A stretch of 64,000 bases of DNA from CBDDIP01 sp965279405 (GTDB lineage: Bacteria > Actinomycetota > Acidimicrobiia > Acidimicrobiales > Ilumatobacteraceae). Position numbers and translations under genes: made by a program. The notes under the pieces are model-generated. The model worked only from the letters and a program-made list of their open reading frames with translations. It was not told the DNA's origin and made no database searches. Shown one piece after another: positions 16,762 through 26,393 of this stretch. The stretch is from NCBI GenBank assembly GCA_965279405.1, contig OZ257157.1:1364001-1428000 (forward strand), read 5' to 3'. Position 1 is the first letter of the stretch; each line of letters opens with the position of its first letter.

Positions 16762-18741
16762 ATGACGTTCGTCAACGGGACCATCCTCGGTGTCTTCACC
16801 GGCGCGCCGTACGCGATGTTGGCCATCGTGGTCACGCTGATGTACCGCTCGACCGGCGTCCTGTCGCTAGCCCACGCGGGTTTCGCCAGTATCGCCGCCT
16901 ACGTCTATGTCGACCTTGCAGGCCCGCTCGGGGACAGTCAATGGCCCGTGGTTCCCGCGGCTGTCATCGCCGTCGCCGTCGCCGCGACCACCGGCATGCT
17001 GGTGGAGCGCGTTGCCATTCGTCAGGTGCGGCACGCGCCGGCCACGACCAAACTCATCGCCACCCTCGGCGTGCTGACCGTGATCAACGGCGCCCTATTG
17101 TACTTCTACGGCGTCGATCCGAAGTCCGCGCGGCTCGTCTTCCCGAACAAGACGGTCCAGATCGGCGACGTGCGCGTCGCGTTCCAACAGTTTGCGGTGC
17201 TGGCGATCGCCGTGGGGTCGGCGTTGCTGCTCAGCCGGTTCCTCCATCGAGCACGCTTCGGCGTCGCGATTCGGGCCGTCGCCGACGATCCCGACGCGGC
17301 GAGGCTCGCCGGCGTACGGCCCAACGCCGTCTCGCAGTTCAACTGGATTATCGGCGCCACACTTGCGGGCGTCACCGGAGTCCTGGTCGCGCCCCTGCAA
17401 CTCGTGAGCGTCGGTACGTTCCCGTTGCTCCTCACCAAGGCATTGGTGGCCACGCTGATCGGTGGACTGGTGTCGCTGCCGCTGGCCTTCGCCGGAGGCA
17501 TCGCCGTCGGAGTCATCGAGAGCATCTCGATACTCAAGTCGAGCGTTCCCGGCGCATCGGACCTCGTCATCCTGGTGCTCGTCACCGCAGTGCTGCTGTT
17601 CCGCAGAAAGTGGCCCACCGTTGCCGCCTCGGCAGGTCCCACGTCACACTCGGTCCCGCGCTTCACGGTGCCCGCTCGCTTCCGCTGGCTGCTCATGGCG
17701 ATGGCACTCGCCGGCGTGGCCGCGGCGGTGATCATCCCCGCTGGTTCGACCTATTGGTCCTTCATCGGCGGCCGAGCCATATTCTTCGCGATCCAATGCC
17801 TGGCGATCGTCGTCGTCTCCGGTTGGGGTGGCCAGGTCAGCCTGATGCAGGCCGCCTACGCCGGAATCGGAGCGTTCGGAACGGCGTACCTCGTCGTCGA
17901 GCGCGGCTGGCCGCTCGGTCCCTCGCTCCTGGTCGCCGCGATCGCAGGGATGCTCATCGGTGGACTGGTCGGTATCCCCGCCCTGCGACTGAGCGGACCG
18001 CAGTTCGCTGTCGCTTCGCTCGCCTTCGCGGGTGCAGCATCGAGTTGGCTCTTCAAGCAGAAGCAGTTCCCGCGTTCGATGCCGCGCGGCGATCTCTTCG
18101 GCTTCGATCTCTCGAGCGACACTCGGGTGTACTTCATGATGGCAGGCGTCGCACTCGTGCTCTTCGTACTCGCCTGGGGTGTCCGCCGCTCCACCCACGG
18201 CACGTTGGTATTCGCGTCCCGTGACGCGGCGGACACCGTGTCGCACTTCGGCGTGTCGGCAGCGAGAGTACGCATGGGTGTCTTCATGTTGTCGTCGTTC
18301 ATGTCGACCCTGGGGGGCGGCCTCTACGCAGTGCTCGTCACAGGCCTCTCTCCGAGCGACTTCTCGTTGTTGCTCTCGCTCTCCTTGGTCATGTACACCG
18401 TCGTCGGCGGGATGCGCTCGCTCCTGGGCCCAGTCATCGCAGCCGCCATGTTCGGAGTCCTGCCACAGGTCATCCAAGGACGGTCGGGTTCCACCGGGAG
18501 CGCGATCCCGGACATCATCGCCGGATTGATCGTCGTCGGCCTGATCGCCTCCCGCCCCTCGGGGGTCGCGTCCTTCCTACCGACCCGACTGATCTCGCCT
18601 CGGCGGTCCCCCGAACCCGAGCGCCGCGTCGTCCTCACCCGTCCGGTTCCGACACCGACCGAGGTTCGAGCATTTGTCCATCGTCATCCCTACCACGACC
18701 GGAGGCCAGAGTGCCCGCCAACATCGACGATCACCCGTTGA
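16762..18741 (+). CDS. Liv-type ABC transporter permease, LivH-LivM fusion
   Basis: A 659-residue inner-membrane protein in which two permease domains that are usually separate are fused. Residues 1 to about 295 are LivH-like (ILGVFTGAPYAMLAIVVTLM, LLTKALVATLIGGL). Residues from about 310 are LivM-like (GWGGQVSLMQAAYAGIGAFG, VVGGMRSLLGPVIAAAMFG). The ATG at 16762 starts the first permease domain; the frame extends upstream without similarity. It forms an importer with the two ATPases and the binding protein downstream. Such importers in catabolic actinobacteria carry acids or aromatic/steroid-type solutes; the ligand here is unknown. Confidence 0.88.
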   Translation: MTFVNGTILGVFTGAPYAMLAIVVTLMYRSTGVLSLAHAGFASIAAYVYVDLAGPLGDSQWPVVPAAVIAVAVAATTGMLVERVAIRQVRHAPATTKLIATLGVLTVINGALLYFYGVDPKSARLVFPNKTVQIGDVRVAFQQFAVLAIAVGSALLLSRFLHRARFGVAIRAVADDPDAARLAGVRPNAVSQFNWIIGATLAGVTGVLVAPLQLVSVGTFPLLLTKALVATLIGGLVSLPLAFAGGIAVGVIESISILKSSVPGASDLVILVLVTAVLLFRRKWPTVAASAGPTSHSVPRFTVPARFRWLLMAMALAGVAAAVIIPAGSTYWSFIGGRAIFFAIQCLAIVVVSGWGGQVSLMQAAYAGIGAFGTAYLVVERGWPLGPSLLVAAIAGMLIGGLVGIPALRLSGPQFAVASLAFAGAASSWLFKQKQFPRSMPRGDLFGFDLSSDTRVYFMMAGVALVLFVLAWGVRRSTHGTLVFASRDAADTVSHFGVSAARVRMGVFMLSSFMSTLGGGLYAVLVTGLSPSDFSLLLSLSLVMYTVVGGMRSLLGPVIAAAMFGVLPQVIQGRSGSTGSAIPDIIAGLIVVGLIASRPSGVASFLPTRLISPRRSPEPERRVVLTRPVPTPTEVRAFVHRHPYHDRRPECPPTSTITR

Positions 18742-19073
18742 ACAGAATTTCCAGCGACCTGCCCCGTCGGGGAGGGCCCAACATCCAGGTAACTTTGGCG
18801 CTGATCGTCGCTCTGGTCGGCGTCGTCCTGCTCGTCGCCGGGTATCTCGGCGTCTCGGGCACGACCGTGACGAGTGATCAACTCTCATACCTCGCGTCGT
18901 CCACGCTGCCGGGTATCGCGGTGCTCGTCGCAGGTGCTGTCCTGCTCGCCCGGGCCGCCGCCTTGGCTCATCAACGTTCAACCGAAGCACTCAACCGTCA
19001 GGTCGAGTCCCTCGTCGCCTGGCTCAGCGATGCGTCGAACGATGCCGAATCACCTACGGATCCAGGCGAGTGA
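18711..19073 (+). CDS. Small membrane protein within the ABC importer operon
   Basis: A 120-residue protein of unknown function with two hydrophobic segments: VTLALIVALVGVVLLVAGYL (about residues 28-47) and LPGIAVLVAGAVLLARAAAL (about 66-85), then a charged C-terminal tail. The GTG start has GGAGG 6 nt upstream. It overlaps the permease by 31 bp and the next ATPase by 4 bp, so it is embedded in the operon and was probably kept for transport or complex assembly. No family recognised. Confidence 0.72.
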   Translation: MPANIDDHPLNRISSDLPRRGGPNIQVTLALIVALVGVVLLVAGYLGVSGTTVTSDQLSYLASSTLPGIAVLVAGAVLLARAAALAHQRSTEALNRQVESLVAWLSDASNDAESPTDPGE

Positions 19074-19840
19074 CCGGGGCTGTGCTCACCGTCACCGAAC
19101 TGAGCGTGCGGTTCGGAGGTCTACTCGCCAACAACGAGATCTCGATGTTGTTGCCGGCACAGTCGATCAGCGCGATCGTCGGGCCCAACGGCGCGGGCAA
19201 GACGACGTTGTTCAACGCGATCACCGGTGCAATCCGAGCCACCTCGGGCCGCATCGACTTCGGCGACGTGGACATCACGAACATGTCGTCGACCGCGCGC
19301 GGTCGACTCGGCATCGCGCGCACGTTTCAGAACCTCTCGCTGGTCGAGGACCTCAGCGCTGTCGACAACATCACCGTCGGTCTCGGCCGGTTCCGGCGCA
19401 GCGGATTGCTCTCTGCGATGTTGTCGCTGCCGCGGTCCTTGCGCACCGACCGCGCCACACGCGCCTGCGCGCGTAACGCCCTGGGCTTCGTGGGGCTTGC
19501 AGAGGCGGCGGATCGCCCGGCCGGGCATCTCAACTACGGCGACCGACGCCGCGTCGAGATCGCTCGTGCCATCGCGCTTGCGCCATCGCTGCTACTGCTC
19601 GATGAGCCCTCGGCCGGAATGGGCCCGTCCGAGACCGACGAACTCGCAGAACTCTTCGTCGCCATCAAACGAGAGTTCGGCTGCAGCATCCTCGTCGTCG
19701 AACACGACATGACCATGGTTCGGGCGGTCGCCGAATTCACGCTGGTGCTCGATCACGGCGTGGTCATCTCCTCCGGCGCGACGACTGCAGTGCTGGCCGA
19801 CCCGGCAGTCACCGCCGCCTATCTCGGATCGAGCCGATGA
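19070..19840 (+). CDS. ABC transporter ATP-binding protein (LivG-like)
   Basis: ATPase of 256 residues. Walker A GPNGAGKTT (about residues 40-48), Q-loop ARTFQNLS, a signature replaced by NYGDRRRVEIARA (degenerate LSGGQ), Walker B LLLLDEPSAGM, and the switch His in VVEHDM. The LivG family has the extra helical insert seen here around residues 100-135. Starts at GTG overlapping the previous stop. Works with the LivF-like partner to power the fused permease. Confidence 0.92.
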   Translation: MTGAVLTVTELSVRFGGLLANNEISMLLPAQSISAIVGPNGAGKTTLFNAITGAIRATSGRIDFGDVDITNMSSTARGRLGIARTFQNLSLVEDLSAVDNITVGLGRFRRSGLLSAMLSLPRSLRTDRATRACARNALGFVGLAEAADRPAGHLNYGDRRRVEIARAIALAPSLLLLDEPSAGMGPSETDELAELFVAIKREFGCSILVVEHDMTMVRAVAEFTLVLDHGVVISSGATTAVLADPAVTAAYLGSSR

Positions 19841-20577
19841 CGATGCTGGACGTATCGAACCTGACCGCCGGCTACGGCGACATCCCTGCCCTCCGCGGCA
19901 TCGACCTCCACATCGGCGCAGGTCAATTCGTCGCGGTACTCGGGCGCAACGGAGCCGGGAAGAGCACGACGATGCGGTGCATCGCCGGGCTGCACATGCC
20001 CGAATCGGGCAAGATCACGTTGAACGGCACCGAAGTCACGCGGGCGCGAGCAGACGAGCGACTCCGCCGCGGGCTGGTGTTCGTCCCCGAGGGCCGTCAT
20101 CTCTTCCCCCACCTCACCGTGCACGACAACCTGATGGTCGGCGCCTACAGCCGACGACTCAAGGGCAAGGCACTCCGCGACGCCATCGATCAGGCGACGG
20201 CACACCTGCCGCGCGTCCGGGAACGGCTTCAGCAACTCGCCGGGAGTCTGTCCGGAGGTGAGCAGCAGATGGTCGCGATCAGCCGGGCGCTGATGGCCAA
20301 GCCGACGGTCCTGCTGCTCGACGAACCGTCGCTCGGACTCGCTCCGATCGTGGTCGACACCGTGTACGAACTGCTGCGCCAACTCCGCGACGAGGGCATG
20401 ACCCTCGTGGTCGTCGAGCAGTACGTCGACATCGTGCTCAGCCTCGCCGACCATGCGATGGTGATCGACAAGGGCCGGACGGTGTTGCACGACACCGCAT
20501 CTGCCGTTGCGTCCTCACCGCAACTACTGGCTGCGTATCTCGCAGCTGAGACCGAACAACAAAGGGGGAACCAATGA
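19837..20577 (+). CDS. ABC transporter ATP-binding protein (LivF-like)
   Basis: ATPase of 246 residues. Walker A GRNGAGKST, LivF-type segment VFVPEGRHLFPHLTV, signature LSGGEQQM, Walker B LLLDEPSLGLAP and switch His replaced by Gln in VVVEQYVD, as is usual for LivF. ATGA overlaps on both sides show a translationally coupled operon with the LivG-like ATPase and the binding protein. Confidence 0.93.
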   Translation: MTMLDVSNLTAGYGDIPALRGIDLHIGAGQFVAVLGRNGAGKSTTMRCIAGLHMPESGKITLNGTEVTRARADERLRRGLVFVPEGRHLFPHLTVHDNLMVGAYSRRLKGKALRDAIDQATAHLPRVRERLQQLAGSLSGGEQQMVAISRALMAKPTVLLLDEPSLGLAPIVVDTVYELLRQLRDEGMTLVVVEQYVDIVLSLADHAMVIDKGRTVLHDTASAVASSPQLLAAYLAAETEQQRGNQ

Positions 20578-21953
20578 AGAAGTCCAATGTCATGATCGCT
20601 CTCGTGACCGCAGCCATGGTCGCGGGCGCCTGCGGAGGCCGAACCGACGGCGGTGCCACCGCGTCGACACCACCGGCAGCCACCACCGGCGCCGTGGAAG
20701 CCACGGCCGTCGCAGCGCCGGCGACCGACGCCCCCACCACGACCATCGGCGTCTCGGACCCGGGCGTCACCGACGACACGATCAAGATCGGGGGGTCTGC
20801 CACACTGTCCGGGCCGACCGCTTCGATCGGCGTCGAAGTCGTTGGCGCCGCTGGCGCGTACTTCGACCTGATCAATCAACGTGGCGGGATCAACGGCCGC
20901 AAGATCGACTTCATCACCTACGACGACCTGGGCGACTCGAGCCAGTACCTCGCGAACGTGAAGAAGTTGATCGAGCAGGACAAGGTCGTCGCGCTCGTCA
21001 CCGGATTCGGCGACGCCGCCGTCGAGTACATCGCCAGCCAGGGCACCCCGACAATCACCTTCGGGGTGTCACCGGCGACCTTCTCCTCCAAGTATCCGAC
21101 GATCTATCCCGTCGTCGGCAATGCCCTGCTGTGGACACAGGAGACCATCGCTGCCCTGCAGCAGGCGTCGGTGGTCCAGCCAGGCATGAAGGTCGGGGTC
21201 ATCTACGACGACACCTTGATCGACATCTCGCCCTACGTACCGGCTATCAAGAAGTCGTGGGAGAACGCCGGCGCCACGGTGGTGTCGACCGACGTCATGA
21301 GCCTGGCGACGGGGAGCTGCGACAGCCTGGTTCTGAAGATGAAGGACCTCGACATCGACTACTGGGACTTTCAGACAGCGGCATGGTTCCTGTGCGTCCA
21401 GGCCGCCGACCGTCAGGGCTGGAGCCCAAGGCTCGGCTGGGGCGGCTGGCCCGCAAGCGTTCCGATCACCGCGAGGGTGGCGGGGCCGCTGGTGGAAGGC
21501 GTGTGGGCCGGATCGAATGGCGACCAGCCCAATGGCGCCCCGCGCGGCCTGACCGAATCGACCACCGAATTCGTGGACACCATCAGCGCGTTCAATCCTG
21601 AGCTCGCCGATCCGATGCGACTGGAGTCGCCCGCGACGCTCGGCTACTGGGCTGGCGCAAAGCTCCTGGTCGCGGCTCTCGAGGCGCAGGGCGACGTCAT
21701 CAACAAGGCCGGCCTCAATGCATGGATCCAAGGAATCAAGAACTTCGACACCGGTGTCACCCCGCCGATCATCTCGATGGCCCCGGACTGCAAGACGGGG
21801 AGCGAGCTCGTCTGGATCGCACAATGGCATTGGGACGCAGCGAACCAGAACGCCGTCCGCACAGCGGGTGACTACTTCACCAGCCCTCAGAAGGAAGCGT
21901 TCGGCGGCGAGTGCTTCCTGACAGCGCTGTCCGACGAGATTCTCGGCGGCTGA
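20574..21953 (+). CDS. ABC transporter substrate-binding lipoprotein (LivK-like)
   Basis: A 459-residue extracytoplasmic binding protein of the type 1 periplasmic-binding fold. The N-terminal signal MKKSNVMIALVTAAMVAGAC ends in a lipobox with the lipidated Cys at about 20, followed by a low-complexity Ala/Thr linker. The ligand domain opens with IKIGGSATLSGPTASIG. It is the last gene of the importer operon, and a strong hairpin follows about 110 bp later. The ligand cannot be read from sequence, but operon and operator context links it to the catabolic genes. Confidence 0.9.
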   Translation: MKKSNVMIALVTAAMVAGACGGRTDGGATASTPPAATTGAVEATAVAAPATDAPTTTIGVSDPGVTDDTIKIGGSATLSGPTASIGVEVVGAAGAYFDLINQRGGINGRKIDFITYDDLGDSSQYLANVKKLIEQDKVVALVTGFGDAAVEYIASQGTPTITFGVSPATFSSKYPTIYPVVGNALLWTQETIAALQQASVVQPGMKVGVIYDDTLIDISPYVPAIKKSWENAGATVVSTDVMSLATGSCDSLVLKMKDLDIDYWDFQTAAWFLCVQAADRQGWSPRLGWGGWPASVPITARVAGPLVEGVWAGSNGDQPNGAPRGLTESTTEFVDTISAFNPELADPMRLESPATLGYWAGAKLLVAALEAQGDVINKAGLNAWIQGIKNFDTGVTPPIISMAPDCKTGSELVWIAQWHWDAANQNAVRTAGDYFTSPQKEAFGGECFLTALSDEILGG

Positions 21954-22060
21954 CTCGCTGACCGCCGTTCCGTGTGGGTGTTCAGCCGCGGCAACAGCCG
22001 CGGACTGATCACCTGCCCGACCGCGGGAGCGGACTCGCATACACGACTTCCACCTGCCAA

Positions 22061-22092
22061 GGTCGGCCTCGCACCATTGTGCGAGGCCGACC
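22061..22092. terminator. Strong hairpin between convergent units
   Basis: GGTCGGCCTCGCAC and GTGCGAGGCCGACC form a perfect 14-bp stem with a 4-nt loop (CATT), in the 473-bp gap between the importer operon and a convergent SDR gene. It can act in both directions. No T-run follows. A second CCGCGG pair lies at about 21987-22005; no gene was found in the rest of this gap. Confidence 0.65.
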
Positions 22093-22426
22093 CGCCGCGA
22101 CAATCACACTCCACCGGCCGGGAGCGCCACACCAGCAGTTGTCCCGCGACAGCGGTGAGATCGGTCCGCTGCAGTATCAATCTGCAACGGGCACACCAGC
22201 ACCAAGGCGAACCAAGCACAGCCGAACCCGCCGCAAGATCGTCACCCGTCACGGTGCCGCGCCAGCGGCAAGAGGATCGCTGTGGAAGCGCAGCACGACA
22301 GGGCCCTGCTCACCGTCGCCGATCCACGCAGCGCGCACTCTCCGGCGTCGAAGGGGTCAGTCTGTTGTGGCCGGTCGTTCGTCGGTGACTTCCGACGACA
22401 AGCGCCAGACGACCCCGCTATCGGCA

Positions 22427-23335
22427 TCACGCTCCTAGTGTCTCGGGCGGCGCCGACTCGCTGAGGATCTGCTCGACAACGGGACCGAGTTCGGAAGGGT
22501 TCCATCGATCCCTCTTGTCCTGCTCGGCCCCTCGGCGCCAACCGTCGGCGATCGAGATCCTCCCGCCGGCGACGTTGAACACACGACCCGTCACCGCCGC
22601 CGACTCGGTGCTGCCGAGCCACACCACGAGCGGCGAGATGTTCTCCGGCGCGAACGCATCGAACTGGCCCGCCTCGACACCCTTCGCCATCTGGCCAAAG
22701 CCGAGGTTCTCGGTCATCCGAGTGAGCGCTGCAGGCGCGATCGCATTGACCGTCACGCCGTAGCGGCCAAGCTCCTTGGCCGCGATGATGGTCATGGAGG
22801 CGATTCCCGCCTTGGCTGCGCCGTAGTTGACCTGGCCCGGATTTCCGTAGAGACCCGACGCCGAGGAGGTGTTGATGATCCGAGCGTCGTTGGTCTCGCC
22901 ACTGCGAGTGCGTTCACGCCAATACTCCGCGGCCCAGCGCATCGGCGCCACGGTCCCCTTCATGTGCACCTTCACGACGGCGTCCCACTCCTCCTCGGTC
23001 ATGTTGACCAGCATTCGGTCGCGCAAGATGCCGGCATTGTTCACCACCACGTGGAGACCACCGAAGGTCTCGACGGCACAGTCGATGAGCCGCTTTGCTC
23101 CGGCCCAGTCGGACACATCGTCGCCGTTGGCCACCGCCTCGCCACCCTGCGCCCGGATTGCGGCCACCACCTCACCCGCGGGCCCTGCCGACGAGCCGCT
23201 CCCATCGACCTGAGCACCGAGGTCGTTCACGACGACCTTGGCCCCTTCGGCCGCAAAGGCCAGCGCGTGCGCACGCCCGATGCCTCTTGCCGCGCCAGTG
23301 ATGACCACCACTCGCCCCTGGCAGATTCCAGCCAT
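22427..23335 (-). CDS. Short-chain dehydrogenase (17beta-HSD4/HsdIV-like 3-hydroxyacyl-CoA DH)
   Basis: SDR of 302 residues. NAD motif TGAARGIG (about residues 13-20), VVNDLGAQVDGSGSS insert typical of the multifunctional-enzyme type 2 branch, NNAG, and catalytic Tyr/Lys in YGAAKAG. That branch oxidises 3-hydroxyacyl-CoA intermediates of beta-oxidation, including sterol side chains. The ATG at 23335 has GAGAGGGG upstream. It is divergent from an acyl-CoA dehydrogenase with a shared operator in the gap. Confidence 0.85.
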   Translation of the reverse strand: MAGICQGRVVVITGAARGIGRAHALAFAAEGAKVVVNDLGAQVDGSGSSAGPAGEVVAAIRAQGGEAVANGDDVSDWAGAKRLIDCAVETFGGLHVVVNNAGILRDRMLVNMTEEEWDAVVKVHMKGTVAPMRWAAEYWRERTRSGETNDARIINTSSASGLYGNPGQVNYGAAKAGIASMTIIAAKELGRYGVTVNAIAPAALTRMTENLGFGQMAKGVEAGQFDAFAPENISPLVVWLGSTESAAVTGRVFNVAGGRISIADGWRRGAEQDKRDRWNPSELGPVVEQILSESAPPETLGA

Positions 23336-23376
23336 CTTCGATCCCCTCTCCGGTGCATGTCCGCCCACGTGGACTA

Positions 23377-23399
23377 TGAGACATGCAGACGATATTGTC
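23377..23399. promoter_or_regulatory. Regulon operator copy (divergent SDR / acyl-CoA dehydrogenase)
   Basis: TGAGACA-N12-TGTC on the plus strand, i.e. the reverse complement of the consensus. It is centred in the 106-bp gap between the divergent starts at 23335 and 23442, so one bound protein could control both. Confidence 0.6.
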
Positions 23400-23441
23400 A
23401 CATCCATCCAAGCAGTTCGCTCATGCATCGAGGGGGTACAC

Positions 23442-24692
23442 GTGACGACGAGTGGGGGGACATCGGTGGAGCAGGCGATCGCGTGGCTCGAAACAACCTG
23501 GGACCCGGAGCTGACCGTGGCCGAGTGGTGGCAACACCTCAGCGACGCCCGGCTGTCGAATCCCATGCTCCCCGAGCCGTGGGGGCGCGGATGGAACCGA
23601 GCAGAAGCCGGCACGTTCGCGTCGGCGATGGTGGCGAAGGGCGCGCTCGGGCCGCCCACCGGGATTGGGATGATGCTCGCGGCGCCGACGATTCTCGCTC
23701 ATGGTTCGGGCGAACTCGTCGAGCGGTACGTCCCGAACATCCTCAACGGTCGCGACGGCTGGTGCCAACTCTTCTCGGAACCCGGCGCCGGGTCCGACCT
23801 CGCCGGGCTGCAGACCAAGGCCGAACGCGATGGCGACGAGTGGGTCGTCAACGGGCAGAAGGTGTGGACCTCCGGCGGCCAGTGGGCCGACTTCGGCATC
23901 CTCGTCGCCCGAACCGACGCCGACCTGCCGAAGCACAAGGGCTTGTCCTACTTCGCCTTCCCGATGCACCAACCCGGCGTCGAAGTGCGGCCACTTCGCG
24001 AAATGACCGGACATGCCATGTTCAACGAGGTCTTCCTCGCCGACGCGCGGGTCGCTGACGCCGACATGATCGGCGACCTCAACGACGGCTGGCGCGTTGC
24101 CAACACGACGCTGATGATCGAGCGGGCCAGCATCGGAGGCGCCGGTGCGGCCGCCCCCAGCGCCGCCATCGCCGGGTCCGTCGCCGGCCACCTCGGTCGG
24201 CCGGCCGGCAGTTTCGACAACGAGGCCGTCCGGATGGGTGGAGGAGGCATCGGGCACAAGCGAGTGCGGCAGTTCATCGAACTGGCGCGGAGCAACGGCC
24301 GGATCGAGGACCCCTCCGTGCGCCAAGAGATCGCCCGCCTCTACACCATGGTCGAGATCACCGCATGGCACATCGGCCGCACTCGCACCGGGAACGCTGC
24401 CACCGGCGGAGAGGGAAACCTGGCGAAGCTCCGCAACAGCGACATGACACGCCTCGCCCGCGAGATCGGCGCATCCATCCTCGGCGCCGGAGCAACCATC
24501 ACCGGATCCCATTCGCCCACCGCAGGCGACGTGCAGGAGCTCATCGTCTTCTCCCCCGCACCATCGATCTACGGCGGAACCGACCAGGTGCAGCGCAACA
24601 TCATCGGAGAACGCGTCCTCGGCTTGGCCAAGGAACCTGGGCCGTCGAGCTCCACACCATTCAAGGAACTGCTGCAGAACCCGGCCCGCTGA
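23442..24692 (+). CDS. Acyl-CoA dehydrogenase
   Basis: FAD-dependent acyl-CoA dehydrogenase of 416 residues. WCQLFSEPGAGSDLAGLQT, GQKVWTSG and IYGGTDQVQRNIIGERVLG are present. The GTG at 23442 with AGGGGG upstream is preferred; longer in-frame extension runs antisense into the SDR promoter. It is the close paralogue of the dehydrogenase at 5023-6291, and both share an unusual insert with GGG and a conserved AATGxEGNLAKLRNSD block. It begins an operon with a CoA ligase, thiolase and DUF35 gene, mirroring region 1. Confidence 0.9.
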   Translation: MTTSGGTSVEQAIAWLETTWDPELTVAEWWQHLSDARLSNPMLPEPWGRGWNRAEAGTFASAMVAKGALGPPTGIGMMLAAPTILAHGSGELVERYVPNILNGRDGWCQLFSEPGAGSDLAGLQTKAERDGDEWVVNGQKVWTSGGQWADFGILVARTDADLPKHKGLSYFAFPMHQPGVEVRPLREMTGHAMFNEVFLADARVADADMIGDLNDGWRVANTTLMIERASIGGAGAAAPSAAIAGSVAGHLGRPAGSFDNEAVRMGGGGIGHKRVRQFIELARSNGRIEDPSVRQEIARLYTMVEITAWHIGRTRTGNAATGGEGNLAKLRNSDMTRLAREIGASILGAGATITGSHSPTAGDVQELIVFSPAPSIYGGTDQVQRNIIGERVLGLAKEPGPSSSTPFKELLQNPAR

Positions 24693-24759
24693 GCCGTCGA
24701 AGGATCCACATTCAGGCTCGCCGCGCACCGGCACAGCGCATCACAAGGAGGGAACACAC

Positions 24760-26316
24760 ATGGGAGCGCCAGCACAAGTAGGTTTCTGGGCGATCGCCGA
24801 CTCCACACCTGAGCGGCTCGCGATCGTCGACGCCGAAGGGATGACCTGGACCTTCGGCGAGTTGGAGCAACGGTCCAACCAACTGGCGCACGGTCTCCGC
24901 GGGCTCGGGCTGCAACGTGGCGACGGTGTGACGATCGTCCTGCCGAACGAGGTGATGTTCGTCGAACTGTACCTGGCAGCGATTCAGATCGGCCTCTACC
25001 TCACGTGCATCAACTACCACCTCACCGGCCCGGAGATCGCCTACATCGTCAACGACTGCGAGGCGAAGGTGCTCGTCACGCACGAGCGGTACGCCGCCGC
25101 TGCGACGGTGGCCGCAGAGAACATCCAGGTTCCTCTCGCTCACCGCTTCGCCGTCGGCCAGATCGCGGGCTTCCGCCCCTACACCGAGATGGCGGTGGGG
25201 CAGCCGACGTCGCGTCCCGACGATCGATCGCCTGGGACATCCATGCTCTACACCTCCGGCACCACAGGCCGCCCCAAGGGTGTGCGGCGCCCATTGCCGG
25301 AAGGCGACCCCAACGCCGCCGCGGCAACAAGTTCGATGCTGTCGATGTTGTTCGACATCGAGCCCGGCGAAGGGGTGCACCTCGTGGCCGGGCCTCTCTA
25401 CCACGCGGCACCGCTGGCGTTCGGTATGAGTGCGCTGCATCTGGGTCAGACCATGGTCCTGATGGACCGCTGGACCCCGGAGGGGACGCTGCGGTTGATC
25501 GAGCAGTGGGGTGTCTCCACCAGCCACATGGTGCCGACGATGTTCCATCGTCTGCTCGCCCTGCCCGACGAGGTCCGAGCAGCAGCCGACACGTCGACTT
25601 TGCGATCCGTCATCCACGCCGCCGCGCCGTGTCCGGTCGAGGTAAAGCGAAGGATGATCGAGTGGTGGGGCCCGGTGATCTACGAGTACTACGCAGCCAC
25701 CGAAGGAGGCGGAGCGTACGTGAAGCCAAAGGATTGGCTGCTCCATCCCGGAACTGTCGGCCAGCCCTTCCCCGGCTCAACGTTGAAGATCTTCGACGAC
25801 GACGGCAACGAGTTGCCGGCCGGCGAGGTGGGCACGGTCTACATGGGCAATGCGCGGGGCGAGTTCGAGTACTACAAGGACGAGGCGAAGACACGGGCCA
25901 GCCGCCGAAATGGGTTGTTCACGGTCGGCGACATGGGGTACATCGATCCGGAGGGATGGCTGTTCCTCTCCGATCGCAAGGCCGACATGATCATCTCGGG
26001 AGGCGTCAACATCTATCCGGCCGAGATCGAGGCGACGCTGCTCGGCCATCCCGAGGTGGCCGACGTTGCCGTAATCGGCGTTCCTGACGAGGAGTGGGGC
26101 GAGTCGGTGAAGGCGGTCGTGCAGCCCAAGGACCTATCGCGGGCCAGCGACGAATTCGCCGAGGAACTGCTGGCCTGGTGTCGAGAACACCTGGCACGTT
26201 ACAAGTGCCCCCGGTCGGTCGACTTTCGGGACGAGTTGCCCAGGTACCCCACCGGCAAGCTCTACAAGCGCCTCCTCCGCGACGAGTACTGGGCTGGCCA
26301 CACTCGCTCCATCTGA
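24760..26316 (+). CDS. Acyl-CoA synthetase (FadD-like)
   Basis: ATP-dependent acid:CoA ligase of 518 residues. AMP-binding motif YTSGTTGRPKGVRRP (about residues 162-176), ATEGG adenine loop region, and the C-terminal catalytic Lys region PTGKLYKRLLRD. AAGGAGGG lies 7 nt before the ATG. It shows clear similarity to the ligase at 38685-40229 (same PLxHxAP-type and GKLYK segments) and less to the one at 1789. Co-directional with the dehydrogenase 67 bp upstream. Confidence 0.92.
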   Translation: MGAPAQVGFWAIADSTPERLAIVDAEGMTWTFGELEQRSNQLAHGLRGLGLQRGDGVTIVLPNEVMFVELYLAAIQIGLYLTCINYHLTGPEIAYIVNDCEAKVLVTHERYAAAATVAAENIQVPLAHRFAVGQIAGFRPYTEMAVGQPTSRPDDRSPGTSMLYTSGTTGRPKGVRRPLPEGDPNAAAATSSMLSMLFDIEPGEGVHLVAGPLYHAAPLAFGMSALHLGQTMVLMDRWTPEGTLRLIEQWGVSTSHMVPTMFHRLLALPDEVRAAADTSTLRSVIHAAAPCPVEVKRRMIEWWGPVIYEYYAATEGGGAYVKPKDWLLHPGTVGQPFPGSTLKIFDDDGNELPAGEVGTVYMGNARGEFEYYKDEAKTRASRRNGLFTVGDMGYIDPEGWLFLSDRKADMIISGGVNIYPAEIEATLLGHPEVADVAVIGVPDEEWGESVKAVVQPKDLSRASDEFAEELLAWCREHLARYKCPRSVDFRDELPRYPTGKLYKRLLRDEYWAGHTRSI

Positions 26317-26337
26317 GCGGGCCGACTTCACATACGC

Positions 26338-26360
26338 GACAGATTGCAGATTATGTTGCA
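26338..26360. promoter_or_regulatory. Regulon operator copy (thiolase-DUF35 unit)
   Basis: GACA-N12-TGTT-GCA, 34 bp upstream of the thiolase ATG. A further TGTCGC at 26363-26368 pairs with GCGACA at 26336-26341 as a wider inverted repeat, so two overlapping sites are possible. It implies an internal promoter between the ligase and thiolase genes. Confidence 0.5.
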
Positions 26361-26393
26361 TATGTCGCGGACTTCGAAAGGATCACTCACAAC

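Noticed and set aside
21987..22005. CCGCGG...CCGCGG as a terminator
   Set aside because: Each arm is itself palindromic and short; the much stronger stem at 22061-22092 is a better candidate.
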